Below are positions 22,504 through 35,900 of a stretch of DNA of 64,000 nt, in pieces. The translations under genes were made by a program, and so were the position numbers. Source of the DNA: Neurospora tetrasperma FGSC 2508 (Eukaryota > Ascomycota > Sordariomycetes > Sordariales > Sordariaceae); contig NW_009799101.1 of NCBI RefSeq assembly GCF_000213175.1, positions 2,403,007 to 2,467,006 of the forward strand, given 5' to 3'. Below the pieces are notes generated by a model, which had not been told where the DNA came from, ran no database searches, and was given only the letters and a program-made list of their open reading frames with translations. Position 1 is the stretch's first letter; each line of letters opens with the position of its first letter.

Positions 22504-22958
22504 TGTGACGAACGGCAGTCTAATCTGCCTAAGTAAGATAGTTGAAGGTATAAAGACTATTAGTACTATTCGGTAAAGCTAAAAGGTTTATAATAAGTAG
22601 GCGTACGTAATACTAGTCTCGGTAATAATGATTTATTAATTACTATCGAACTATCTAATAATTTGAATTCTCTAATCGTCTCTTTATACTATTATACCGG
22701 TCCTAGCTTTCTTTATTATTAAATATTTATAGTAGTAATAGTTTACTAATAGTATTAGCTTACTATAAGCCCTACTTACTATAAGCCCTACTTATTATAA
22801 ACTTCTATATTAGTAAATACTTATTTATTATAAGTCTATACTCTAGTAAGTACCCAGTATACGCCCTTCTAATTCCTAAAGGTTATACTAATTATTTTGG
22901 GCAGGGCTATCGGGTCCCAACGGTTTAAGCAACCCTAGTATCGCTTAAATTTATAATA
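22504..22958 (-). repeat. LTR-C left LTR (3' LTR)
   Basis: 455 bp, begins TGTGACGAACGGCAGTC and ends TATAATA (from CGTAACA). Contains short tandem units related to CTTACTATAAGCCCTA. Confidence 0.9.
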
Positions 22959-23699
22959 TAATACTTCCCTTCCTTAATTATTATTTTTAACGGTTTACTA
23001 ATTTTCCTAATATTCCTACTTTATCCTTATTTCTTCTACTATCCTTATTCTAAATATAGTAAATTCTTCTTCCTTTATTATCTATTATTATATTTAATTG
23101 TATTTCTAAGTATTTTACTTCATTATTTATCTAGCGAAATACTTTACTAATTTATTTCGAAACTTTTAATTCTATAATTATACTTTACTAATAATATTCT
23201 AAATATTATTTATAAGAAGCTATTTAATTACCCTAAATATAGTAAGTACGTTTGTAATACCCGTCCTTACGAAGAGATTAATTATAATTTAGCGTATTGG
23301 TTACTTTTGCGTTCGTCTTGCCTAGGCTTCTTACTAATTTATTGCTTAGTAATTGAAATATCCGCGGAGAATAAGAAATTGAAATAAGAATATATAATAT
23401 TCCTAAAAGAAGTATAGAAGTATATTTTTCCCTTCTTATAAATAATATAAGTACGGATTCTTTATTTAATTATAATTTAGTATCGTTAAAAAAATTAATT
23501 ACAAAAATTTATAAAGTAGTTCGAATTATAGCGGCCGAATTAGAGATTTAGGAATAGGAAGAGGGGGTTATTAGGAGGGAATTTAAACCTTTATTAGTAA
23601 GGCCCTCGGCGGAAATTTCTACTTCTATTACTTCTATACCTACGGATTGGGTATCCTTCGACGTTTCGTCCCTCCTTATTTCTTAGTTAAATAATCCTA

Positions 23700-26600
23700 T
23701 ACTCCTAATTAATTCGGGTTTCTCTAATAAAATTCCTCTAATTTTTTAAAATAATTTAAATTCTTAACGGATTCTTAAATATTATCTTCGGGACTAAACC
23801 CTTTTTATTTAATAAGGTATTCTAATTCTCCTTTTTCTATTCTTAAACTTAAAATTTATTTTATATCTTATTCTTCTTCCTTATTTTTAATATTAATTCG
23901 TATATTAATTCGTACGTTTTTAAATATTAATTTTAGTAATACAATATAGAATAAATATAATCTTAGTTTTATAATATTAGGAATATCCAATTAGTATATT
24001 ATATTAGAAATCTTCTTTCTAATTTTAAAGAGTCCTACTCGTCGGTCGTTAAATTTTTTATTAGGTCGTTTAATTCTAAAATTCTTTATTAATAAAAAGA
24101 CTTTATCCCCTTCCTTAAAATAAGGTCCCTCGAGCCTTTTTAGATTAAAAACCAACTTATTTTTTATTAAACGAATTCTAATTTTTCCTTAAGCTTCTTA
24201 TATAATATATATAATTTCCCAACTTTAATTAAAGCCCTAGGGACGTTCGTATTTAGTTCTTCTAAGAATTTTAATTTATACCTATAATTTATAAAGAAAA
24301 GTAAAACTTTTATAGTTTCTATAAGGGAGGTATTATATATTAATTATATTATTAATAGTAATTTTACTTAATTACTTTATTCGAAATTAATATAATTCCT
24401 CAAATATTATTCTACAATTTAATTAATCCTTTCCATTTATTTATTTATTTACAAGTAATATATTATTAATATTTTACTCTTAGTACCGAGTTTAGTTATT
24501 AATAGTTACTAAAATTTAAATATAAATTTAATATCTTTATCCGTAATTTATTCCTTCGGCTAACCATATACTAAAGTAACGTTCTAATAAATTATATTTA
24601 TAAATTGCTCTATTAATTACATTTCTTTATATAGTAAAAAGTAATTCTATTTAATTAATTTATTTACTACTACTAGGATATTATTATAAGTAATTCTTAT
24701 TATAATATTTATAGATAGTAGTAATTTAGTAATAAAATTTATAATTACTAAATTCTATAACCTTTCTATAACTTCTAAAGATTCGAGGAATTTATATAGC
24801 TTATATCTTATAACCTTAGTTTTATTATAATATTTATAGGCTTATAATATTCGAACTATTTTAGTTATTATTCCTAAAAAAATCGTAGTACTACTATATC
24901 CGTACTATAGTTTTAGCGATACTTATATACCCTCCTATTTTGGACGTATATATCCCTATAATAAGCGCTTCGCGCTATTCGGGCTAAATATAAGCCTTAT
25001 TATAATACTATAGTTTATTATATTAGAAGACGATTCCTTCTTTTATACTATCCTCCTATTTCTATTACTCTTCTAAGGTTATAATAATAGTTTAATAATT
25101 AGAGTCCTACAATTTAACCCTATAAATAATATAATATTTTACCTATTCCTATAAAGGGTAGGTAAATATTCTATTTAATTATTCCTAAAATAATAGTATA
25201 AAGGCTTCTACTATATCTTTTATATAATTTGCCCAACGGTTTAAAGCGTTTATTTGGGCGTTCTCTAAATCCTTTTTATAATTAATTTTAAAATTAAATT
25301 TTAATAAGAAATCGGCCTAACGTATTTAATAATTATTAAATACCTTTATAATTGTAAAGTATTAGAGATTATTATAATTAGTATAGATTTATACTTTATA
25401 CATAGTTCTACTAAAATATAGCTTCTATTCTTGAAATGTTTTAATAATAATTAAGAATTCTTTATTATAAATAGGATAATTATAACGGGGTCCTTCTAAC
25501 TTCTTAGAAAAGAAAATTATAGGGTATAATTTCCTATATTTATTATATTATTTTAATTATCCTCCGATAGCATAGTCCAATATATCAATTTTAATTTTAA
25601 AAGGTTTACTTAGGTTAAAAAGTTTTAATATAAGATTTATAATATTTATATTATAAATAGCCCTAAAAGTTTTTTCTTCCTCCTTTCCTTATATAAAAAT
25701 AGCCTCCTTCCTAGTAAGTTCGTATAATAGTCTAGCAATCTTCCTATAGTCCCGTATAAATATATAATAAAAATTAATAAACCCTAGGAATCCGTAGACT
25801 TTAATTATATTCCTAAATATAGGCCAATTCCGTACGGCTTCTATTTTACTTAGTTCTATTTTAACTTCGTTCTTTGAAATTAGGTATTTAAGAAATATAA
25901 TTTCCCTTATATAGAATTCGCTTTTCTCTATATTAATAGAGAGTTTATATTCATATAGTACGTCCAATACTTTTCTTATATATTCCTTATACTTTATAAA
26001 AGTTTAGAAGTAAATAAAAATATTATTTAGATAGTAAATAATAAATTTATTAAAGTAGGGTTAAATTATATAATCGATAACGGATTAGAATATTATAAGT
26101 ATATTAATTAACCCGAAGGGTATAATAAAATATTCGTAATGTCCGTAGGGTATACGAAATATTATTTTCTATTCATTTCCTTCCTTAATTCGGATATAGG
26201 TATAAATAATAGGTAGATTAAAGCGTATAAAATATTATATTCCTCCTAATTAACTTCGGATATATAAAATTAAGAGTAAGGAATAATTATTTTTTATAAT
26301 CTCTTAATTTAATTATTTATAATTAATATAAAAGCGTAATTTTCTATTCTTTTTTAGTACGAAGAGGATAGGGTACCCTATTAGTAATATAAATTCCCGA
26401 ATATATCCTCGTTTTAAATTTTCGTCTAAGCATTTCCTTAATTCCGTATTCTATTTTTCGTTAGTATAATATATTTTAAAGAATTTAAATTTAGCTCCTT
26501 CTTTAAATTTAATTTTATAGTCCTATAGTCCTCGTAGTAGTAGTCCTTTAAGGTACTTACTAACGAAAGCCGGGTATTTTTAATATTCTATTAAAATTAC

Positions 26601-28400
26601 TATTTTTAGTTTTTCCGTTTATTAATTCTAATAATAGTTAAATTTATATTAAATATTAATTACTAATACCTCTACTAACGTTATTAACCCTTCTTCTATA
26701 ATTTTATTACTTTTATTAATAATATAAATTATAATTTTCTATACTATTTATGGTAGGACTGTAAGATTATTACCTTCTTAGCTTACTTCCTCCCGTACTC
26801 TAATTTTCCTATTAGTAATTAAGTACGTCCTAGGACGTAAACGGCTACCTTCTTTCTAACTAATATTTAGGTTATATACAATATACTATAAATACCCTAG
26901 GATTATATCCTTAAATAGCCCTATTTTAATAATATTAAAATTAATTTTAATTATTTTACTTTTTATTATAATAAGGAATAGTAATATTTTCCGTCTTACG
27001 ATTTATATTTCGAAAAGTCCTTTTACTATAAAGGGAACTTTTTTCCTTTTTTAAGGAAATTTTAATTAAGTAACGAACTTTAATAAAATAAAATTTAATT
27101 AAGTTTTAAAATTTATTAATATAAGAGTTTAATAATTTTTCTAATAGGCTACAACTTTAAATCGCTAATCCTTTTTCCCTTCTTTTATAGCGGCGATTTC
27201 TATAAATACCATAGGATTTCGGATTTTATCTTTCCGACGGTTATATTATTGGATAATTCGTTTAACAAATTATATTCCTATAATTATACTATATATACAG
27301 CTTCTTCTTTATCCTTACGTTCGATTATTCTAACTTTCTAAATATAATTATTAAATTCCTTCTCAATATTTTATACTTTCTATCTTATATAAGTAAAATA
27401 ATTAAATATCAAATACTATTACTAATAATAATCGACTACTCCCTATCCTATATAAATATAGATATTGTAGGGGTAAATAATAAATTTTTTAAATAATAGC
27501 CAATTGTCGACCCTTACGAAAAGTTGCAAATTAAATACGAATTATTCGTCGATAATAAGGGTAATTTATAAATCGCCTTGGTTAAAAGTGCGTATAACCG
27601 GTCTAGATTATCCTTACCGGTCGAATCTTCGAATAGGCTAGAAATAATTGTCCCGCTTTTTCCTATAGTATTTATAGTAATTGTCGGTAATATATTAGAA
27701 TTACAATATTTAGTAGTAGGCGTAGTAAAGGGGATATATTCAGGCTATATCCCCTTTAATTAGCTAATATACTCTCGAAGTTTCTAGGAGTCCTTCCTAG
27801 GTAGCTTAGAGCTCCCCTTCGATAATAACTACGCGCTTCTTCTAAAAGTCGTCCTACAATTCATCCTTCCCGCTCTTATCTAAATAGTATTATAGTAGAT
27901 CTATTGAAGATAGGTTAGGCGTTCCTAAGCCTTACGAGTTTTATCCTTTTCTCCAAAAATTTAAGAGAGGGCCTGGGTAAATTCCTTATAGGAATTTAAG
28001 ATTTTTTTAGTAAAATCCAAGGCCTAATCTCTATTCTTATAGTAATTTCTAAGGATAGGCTCGTACTAAGTAAGGGCTTTATCTATAAATCGAGTGCCCG
28101 CATAGGCTACCTTCTCAAATTCAGAAGTAAACTAATCTCTATAGAAATAAAGGTAAGTATATATCTAAATTAAAAATCCTATAAGGGCGGCTTATTAGCT
28201 ATTGAACTCCTTAAGTACGGATAATTTAATCCATAGTTTATTAATAGGGGTAATTCCCTCCCCTACCTTCGCTTCGGGGGTACCGGGTTCAACCTTAAAT
28301 TAAGCTTTAAATTAGAGAATATATTCTTATATAGTTTTAAACTACTATTAGAGGGTAATGAAATTTAAAGGCTTACTCGAAATATTATTATTATTATTTC
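23700..28400 (-). pseudogene. LTR-C gag-pol
   Basis: Read on the minus strand. Reverse transcriptase is clear: the catalytic box reads Y-L-N-N at 26033-26022, and a 92-codon stretch free of stops (25967-25689) shows NIEKSEFYI, VKIELSKIEAVRNWP and FLGFINFYY, the connection to RNase H of gypsy elements. Further left, FKEGDKVFLL and KKFNDRRVG (about 24110-24030) form the GPY/F part of integrase. LIK-x-KGFSPEDNI (about 23820-23770) is a chromodomain with Trp changed to stop. Gag lies to the right, toward the 5' LTR. Limits are approximate. Confidence 0.82.
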
Positions 28401-28473
28401 CGGCGATAGATATAGTAAAGCGAAAAAATACTTTCAATTACTATCCGGGATAGGCTAAAGGAAGTAATTAATA

Positions 28474-28928
28474 TATAACGAACGGTAATTTAATTTACTT
28501 AAATAAAATAATTAAAAGTATAAAGACTATTAATACTATTCTATAAAGCTAAAAGGTTTATAATAAGTAAGCGTATATAATATTAACTTTAGTAATAATA
28601 GTTTATTAATTATTATCGAATTATTTAATAATCTAAATTCTCTAATCGTCCCTTGATATTATTATACTAATCCTAACTTTCCCTATTATTAAGTATTTAT
28701 AGTAGTAATAGCTTACTAATAGTATTAGCTTACTATAAGCCCTACTTACTATAAGCCCTACTTACTATAAGCCTCTACATTAGTAAGCACTTGCTCACCG
28801 TAGGTCTATACTCTGGTGAGCACCCGGTATACGCCCTTCTAGTTCCTAAAGGTTATACTAATTATTTTAGGCGGGGCTATCGGGTCCCGACGGTTTGGGC
28901 GACCCTGGTATCGCTTAAGTTCGTAACA
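28474..28928 (-). repeat. LTR-C right LTR (5' LTR)
   Basis: 455 bp. The outer ~150 bp (about 28780-28928) are little mutated and keep the CGTAACA end, while the inner end is RIP-converted. Confidence 0.9.
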
Positions 28929-30252
28929 TAGAGGCGCTCTAGTAACCCTAGTGCTCTCAAATACTCCTAACTCCTTACTACCCGGGTTTTTATAAGAAAA
29001 AACAATTAAATAAACAATTAACAGTCTAAATTACTCGAGTATATCTTCCCAAGAAAGTTCTATTAATTACTTTAATACCTATTATTTATATATACGCTAA
29101 TACTAGTTATACACCCAAATTATATAGTAATTACCGTACCGGGCCGGGTATCTCTAAACCCTAACCCTATAGCGTCTAATTCTATCCAACTATAAAAATT
29201 ATTACCCTACTTTAACCTATATATTATAATTTCCGTAGCTACTCTATAGTAATATTTAATATATATATTTTTAGTAAGATTTACTACTACCTAACGTATA
29301 AGTAAGGTATATACGGCCTTCCCAGGCCGGGAATTTCTAAAGCCTAATAGTAATTTTTATTAGGAGCCCCAACGCTCTTTAGGTCTTACTAGGCCAATAT
29401 CTATATCTTAGTATTTATTACTATTATTATTAATTTTATTATTTTCCTCTAAGCCCCTTTCCAATTCTAAAATAATCCGGATATACCGGATTTAAACTTT
29501 CTTATAATCCTTAGCCTAATAGGAGGGTAAACTGTAGGCTAGGTAGGTACCCTTCTTCTTCTACCTTTTCTGTTATATTTCTATTAGATTATTATTATAA
29601 TTATTAGAATTTCTTATTAAGGTAGGCCGAATTCGGGTAATAGTAATATTTATTAGTTCCCTTCTATCGATATAGATAGTAGTAGTAGAATTTAAATTCC
29701 TAGAGTACCCTATATTATTCCCCTTAAGAAAGTTATTACCGTTTAATTGCTGAAGGAAATTATAGAGCTCCGGGTAATTAAGGACTATACGAAAGAAAAT
29801 AGGGTCCGACGAATAGCTAGTAAAAGGCTAGAGTAAAGGTAATAGAATTAGGTTTCTAAATTACCGATTATACGGCTATTGATATAAAGTTTAGCTTCGG
29901 CCGTATAAATCTACAAATTTAATTCCTTTTTATTATTAGTATACTTATTAAGGTATAGTAGAACGGATTTCGGCTGGCCGGAGCCTTCGGCGGTATTAGA
30001 GCTCTCAGTAGAAGATTTTAGTATAGTTAGCTCGTTTATAAGTATTTGGATAGCGGCGGCAAATTATTATTAGTGCTTACTAGCATTCTAAGCCTAAGGA
30101 ATCGAAGCTATAGCAATATAGTAAGGTAAAAAAAAGGTTAGCGGTTAGAGAATTCTTTGGGCAATTGAAGGTTCAGTAACCGAAACGGTAGCGAGTATGT
30201 TGGAGACCGCTTGAGGGAGTTGGAAGGTAATTAAAAAGAGGGTCGATTATAA

Positions 30253-30578
30253 TATAAGGGATCTACGAAGTATATATATAAGTAGGCCTTAAAAAGAGTT
30301 TAAAATAATTAATAAAGAGGAAGAGGGAAGTTTATACTAATAAAGTATAGAGCTTCTAATTAAATATACGAAATATAGTAGGTATTGAAGGTGCTAGAAA
30401 TACTAAGGCTAGAAATATAGTCCGTGCGGCTCCCGAGGGATGTACCTAATAGAACGTAATACATCCGGCGCCAAGACGGCTGCCTACAACTAATTAGCCA
30501 GTGCACTCAACTAAAAGGCATACCTAACTTATACGAATGCCAGCCAGGCAAACACCCCTAGGCGCCAGCCCCATAACA
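30253..30578 (-). repeat. LTR-B right LTR
   Basis: 326 bp. Its last ~100 bp (30480-30578) keep many CpA steps and the original CA end, while the left copy is TA-mutated at the same positions. Confidence 0.88.
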
Positions 30579-30583
30579 GTTAC

Positions 30584-31180
30584 TACCCGTAGTCCCCTAT
30601 AACTATTATAATTTAATTAACAGAAATTAAATTTTCCGAGTTATAAAAGAGAATTAAAGGCTTCGTTATATAACTATAGTAAATTATAAATCTTTACTAA
30701 ATAATAATAACCGTCTTAGTATAGGATTAAGAATACTTTACAAATTATAAGAGGCAATTAGCCAAAGTTTTTAAAGAGAGGAATAAAATATAACCAAACT
30801 TTAAAAAGTTTAGAACCGAGCGTTCTAAAAAGAAGTTAGATTAGGTTTATATTAAATATATAATCTTAAGAATTTTTAACCTATACGTTATAGAATTTAC
30901 TGATCTTACTATTAGGGTCTTTAATAAATTCTATATAGACCTCTTATAATATATTTAAAACGATCCCCTACTAGGGTAAATTGTTACTAACCTCCAACCC
31001 CTAATTATTATAGTCAACAGCGAGAAAAAATACTTCGTAAAGGAAATCCTATACTACTAAATAAAAAAAAAGTATAGAGAAGCGTTAGTAAAGTAAGTAG
31101 GATAGGCAAGATAAATATAGGAACCTTTATAAATAATAGCCAATATTATAGTATTAAACTGCTTTAAAACTAAATATAAC
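30584..31180 (+). pseudogene. LTR-A pol, 3' part with chromodomain
   Basis: This continues the LTR-A integrase after LTR-B. ANYKRQ.AKVFKERNK and NFKKFRTERSKKKLD-like traces at about 30740-30850 match the C-terminal part of gypsy integrases. At about 31022-31140, KYFVKEILYY, KKKYREALVK and EPL mark a chromodomain with Trp positions turned into stops. The family is therefore a chromovirus. Limits are approximate. Confidence 0.75.
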
Positions 31181-31858
31181 CTAACTATTACTAACGACGG
31201 TCCGGCTAAATATTTTATTATTGAATATAAGAAATAATAGTATCGGTTGCAAAAAGGAAGGAAGGGAGCGATATTAATTCTAAGTTTTTCTACTTCTTCT
31301 AAATCTTTCTTTTATAATTATCTCCTACTTCTACCGTATTTATCCTTACTTCTAAAACCGCTATCCAATCCTAAATTACTTTTAATTCGTAGGGAGGAAG
31401 CGCTGCCGACGGAGGGGAGGGGGGGAAGGGGGACGCCGCTTCAGTATAATATAAATATTCGTAGTTAGTAAAATAAAAAAAAAGAGAAATTAATACCGAA
31501 GTTCTAAAGTAGGTAGAAAGATAGAAAGAAAGGGGTAGGAGTAATATACTAATTAATAAATCCCTTCTTATATAATTCAATAACATTCTTTTAAATATTT
31601 ATATATTAGTTAAAATTCTCCTTTATTACTACTTTAACTATAGTGCTAATTGCTACCTTCTAAATAGTAGTCGTACGTAGGGTTATAAGCAATACCCGGT
31701 TATACTACTTACTATTATTATAATAGTTGATATATATAATACGACTAAGTACTATAAAATAAGCCTGTTTTATATTTAAATAAATAATGTAAAGTATAGT
31801 AGATTCTTCGTACTTCGACTATAGTAAAAAGGTTAGTAATAAAATAACGTCGGAGGAG

Positions 31859-32082
31859 TATTATAGGGCGAGAGGGCACCGTTGGGGGTAAGGTAGGATA
31901 TACGTTATTATACGAGGGAGGAGAAGGGAAAGTGTGCGTGGAGGACTAGCTATATAGGCGAGAGCCTAGACTAGGCTAGTCCGTGCGCGTGCACACACGT
32001 GGGACTGCACGTAACTAGAGCCGTTAATAGCTCTATAATGAAGGCGTATAGTATAATTATATTATAGGCTAGCCTTATGATA
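31859..32082 (-). repeat. LTR-D left LTR (3' LTR)
   Basis: 224 bp with an unmutated GC-rich core at about 31870-32025 that still holds CpA/TpG steps such as GTGCGCGTGCACACACGTG. The right copy has several of these sites converted. Confidence 0.9.
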
Positions 32083-32999
32083 CTATTCCCCCTCAAAAGA
32101 AGCTTATAGAATTAAAAAATTTATATATATATATAATAATAGATCCCCGATTAAAAATAATTATAATTTACTAATTACGTTAGGAGTAGCTTCCCGGACT
32201 ATATATTTATTAACTATTATATAAATTTATTAAATGTTAAATATAATTTATCTTCTATATTTTTATTTACTATTGTATCGATTAGCTCCGTTATTACTGT
32301 GTTTGGGAGTGGCCTCGTATTGGTTATAGAGGTTGTTTCTCATTAGAGGTGCGCGGAATAGTAATGCGGAGGTTCCGGTATAGGAGTAGCTAAGGATTCT
32401 AAAGAATTGGGGGCGGTTGGGGAACTAGAAGTAAAGCGTTAGAGGAGTCTCTAGACCCCCGGTGGTATTAGTTTATTTAGGTTTTTGTAATAGAATTATT
32501 AAAAATAGTATTTGTAATTAATAATATTAATAATAAATTCTTAAGTAGGATCCCTAATCTTTTATTTAATATAATAGTACTAATATATATTATTACTTAA
32601 TTGGGCGTAATTAATAAATTTTTTGAAAGTCTACTCCTTATATTCCTTTTAGTTATTTATTCGTATTATTATACGCCCCTTATTCGCCCTTATATTTATT
32701 ATAGTATTTTACTAAAATAATCTTTTACCCAATTAAGGTTGTACTATTCAAATGTAAAAGATTAGTATATACTTTATATTAGTAGGTAGGGAGAAATAGA
32801 TTGTATACGAATTAGTATAGACGATTTGGAAGGGGCCTTCCTAGCGGGGGGAGAATTTCGTATACGGCCGGCTGTTAGTAAGATTTGTTATATTTAATAA
32901 AATTATATTATTAATATGGTATTTAGGGGAGTCGATACGTTTCTTATTAGTATTATCCTTATAGCGCTCCTAAGTACAGCGGGTTTACTAAATAACAAA

Positions 33000-35900
33000 G
33001 TCCTATATCCTCTAGAAATAGTCTACTAATTTATTAATTTTATAGTATTCTTTGAATTAGGTTAGCGAGAAATTCAATAGTAGTGGAGTATGGGGTTCTA
33101 TATTTATACGAAGGTAATAATTATAATTAGCAAAGAATAGTAATATTCCTATTAAAGAGGATATAACGTTATTGCTAGCGAATTCGGCGAATAGTAACTA
33201 TTTAGTTTAGTCCGTCTATATCTAATTAATATATATCCTTAAAAATTACTCTATTTCTGTATTAATATATTTAATTTAAGCGTTAATTTAAGTATAAAAG
33301 GTAGAAATTAGCTTTCTAATAATAAATAATCTTTTATAAAGGGTAGATTAGAAATATAATATAGATTGGGTACTTCTATTGGATAGAATACTATTTAGTA
33401 GACTATAGATAGAGTAAATACAGTCGATAAACCGATTAGTTAATTCTTCGGCCTCTAGGGTTTGCATTGGGATATAATATTGTATCTTTATAAAGCGGTC
33501 AATAATAATTACAATGTACTTAAAGGTTTGACTGAAATAGGTACTTTCTAGTAATAGAGTAATGTAATTAACTGAGATTGTAATTTAGGGTACTAGGGAG
33601 ACAATTATAGGTTTAAGATAGCCGGTAGAGCTACGTTTAAGTAATTTAATTTTAGTATAAGGGAGGTAGCTTCTATAAAAAAGTCTTATATTATTATATA
33701 TCCCTTCCTAATAAAAATTGCGTTGTAAGAGTTCGAACGTAGCGTTATAATTAAGGTAGCTAGCGCCGGGGGTATTATATTAACAACTAATTAATTAGAA
33801 TTAGAAGCCCTTATTATAAGGGTTAATAATAACCCTATCCCTCCACTTTATAATACTATTAATAATATAGTATTCCAAAAAGGCCCTATAAAATACCTTC
33901 CTAATAGTCAATAGCTATTACCATTATAATATATTTATTAAATAAAATATTAACTCTTAAGGAAGACTGAAGTTTTGTAGCTCGTACGGATTAAATTATT
34001 AGTAAATTTAGTATCGAGGTCTTTGAAGCCTAGTAGGTATAAAAAGAAATTAGTAGCGGGGTCCTCGAAATAATTGTCTTTAAACTATAAGGGATTGAAT
34101 AGAAGTCTTTTGCGGGCGATGAAACAACCGTTTTCCTCACTATTAGGACGGTCGCTAGCTTTGCGGCTTAGGGTATTAGGGTGTAAATTCTTAGAGCCTG
34201 GGGTATATTTTATTAAAAAGTTAAACCGGGATAAGAATTAAGATTAATATATATACTTCTAAGTAAATTGCTTATTAATTGTAAAGGTCTATAGATTTTT
34301 ATAATCGGTTAAAATATCGAATGGCTATTAAATTCCTTTAAACTCTAGCCTCTACTTCTCTAGAGTTTTAATAATAGCGAGCAACTCTTTGTTATAAATA
34401 TTATAATTATATTCCTATAAAGTGTATTTGGTTAAGAAGTAAACTATAGGGTAAAGAATACTATTATTACCGGACTATAAAAGAGTGTTGCTAATTGCCT
34501 AATTGGAAGTATCCGTTTTAATAATAGTCTTCCTAGTCTAATTGTAGATCTTTAGGACGGGGCCTTTAGTAAAAGCCTTCTTAAGGGATTCGAATATTTT
34601 CTAATAAGTATTATTCTAAATCTAAACTGTATCCTTTTTCGTAAATTTATAAAGTAGGGTTACTATAATTAAAAAATCTTTAATAAATCGCCGGTAGAAA
34701 TTTATAAAACCTAGAAAAGATTATAAGGACTTCTTTAATTCTAAGGCTTACTATTTTATAATCGCTTTAACCTTCTCTAAATCTATTTTAATACTACCTA
34801 GGGTAATAATTAATCTTAAGTACTTTGTACGTATTGTATAGAATTCGTATTTATTTATATTAATACTAAGTCCTACCTTGGCTAGCCGATCGAAGACGTT
34901 ATTAATATACTACTTATAGTTTTTTATATTATCCAAATAAATTAGAATGTTATTAAAATATATAATTATATAAATATTAAGGATATTTTATAGGATATTA
35001 TTAATATAATTCTAGAAAGCGCCGGGGGCTCCCTATAGACCGAAGGGGACGATAAGGGATTTAAAGAGGCCGAAATGTATTATAAACGCAATTAATTATT
35101 TATAGCCCTATTTTATTCGGATTCTATTAAATGCTATAATTATATTGAATTTTATAAAAACTTTTATGTAGTAAATTGCGTTTAAAGTCTTCTTAATAAA
35201 CGGGAGTAAGTAGTGAGATTTAAAGGTAATGTTATTAATTCCTCTATAATTAATATAAATACGTACACTGCTTCCTAGTTTCTTTACGAATAATATTAGG
35301 GCTAAGGCTTCTAATTAGGAAGGCCGGATGAACTTTTTCTTAAAATCATTATTAATTTATTTCTTAATTATATTAAATTCGTCCGGGTTGAAGGCGCGGC
35401 CCTAAATAGCGGGTAGCGAAGCTTTTAAGCGGAATTCGAATTTAAAATTGTAAGAATAGTTAGGGGGAAGGACTTCCGCGCCCTCTTACTTAAAAGTATT
35501 AGTATAATGCTAGTACTATCTAGGGAGTTTAGTTTAGATTTCGGCGTTAGTCTTTAAAGGTTTATCCGCTTTTTTATAGAATTTAGTAACGTCCTTAAAT
35601 ATAATTTTATTAATATTAATACTATTAGCGGTAAAGTATTTATTAATAGTTTCTTTATAATATAGAAAATTATTATTAGTACTATTAATTTAGATAGAGT
35701 TAACAATTTATACTATGTATAAAGTAATTGTATTTCCCTTTCCTACTAAGGTATCGATTTATTGATGAAAATTTCTACCGAATAGCCTCTTATACTTTTA
35801 ATTATAGCCTATTAAGACTTTTTTAATTATTTCCTTAATTAAGTTATTATTTACGCTCCTAGGATTTAGGACGCTTCCTTCTTCCTACGCTTAATCCTCC

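Larger units (their letters stand above)
22504..28928 (-). mobile_element. LTR-C: gypsy chromovirus nested in LTR-B
   Basis: Two 455-bp LTRs (22504-22958 and 28474-28928) are flanked by TAGAA (22499-22503) and TAGAG (28929-28933), a TSD with one G/A difference. Total 6425 bp. The polypyrimidine run just right of the left LTR (22961-22975) is the minus-strand polypurine tract. LTR ends, primer-binding region (TTAATTACTTCCTTTAG on the minus strand) and pol sequence are close to LTR-G, so the two belong to one family. Confidence 0.9.
22107..30578 (-). mobile_element. LTR-B: short non-autonomous LTR element, inserted in LTR-A
   Basis: Two 326-bp LTRs (22107-22432 and 30253-30578) are flanked by an exact 5-bp duplication GTTAC (22102-22106 and 30579-30583). 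Without LTR-C the element is only about 2042 bp, with about 1.39 kb internal, too short for gag-pol. No reverse transcriptase trace was found. The minus orientation is suggested by a polypyrimidine stretch (purine-rich on the minus strand) right of the left LTR (22437-22455). It may be a TRIM/LARD-like element mobilised by a relative. Confidence 0.82.

Noticed and set aside
27578-27763. Plus-strand open frame of 61 codons inside LTR-C
   Set aside because: It is antisense to the gag region of a minus-strand element; short and without features.
31247-31468. Plus-strand open frame of 73 codons after the LTR-A chromodomain
   Set aside because: It is downstream of the pol end in the untranslated part of LTR-A and resembles no protein.
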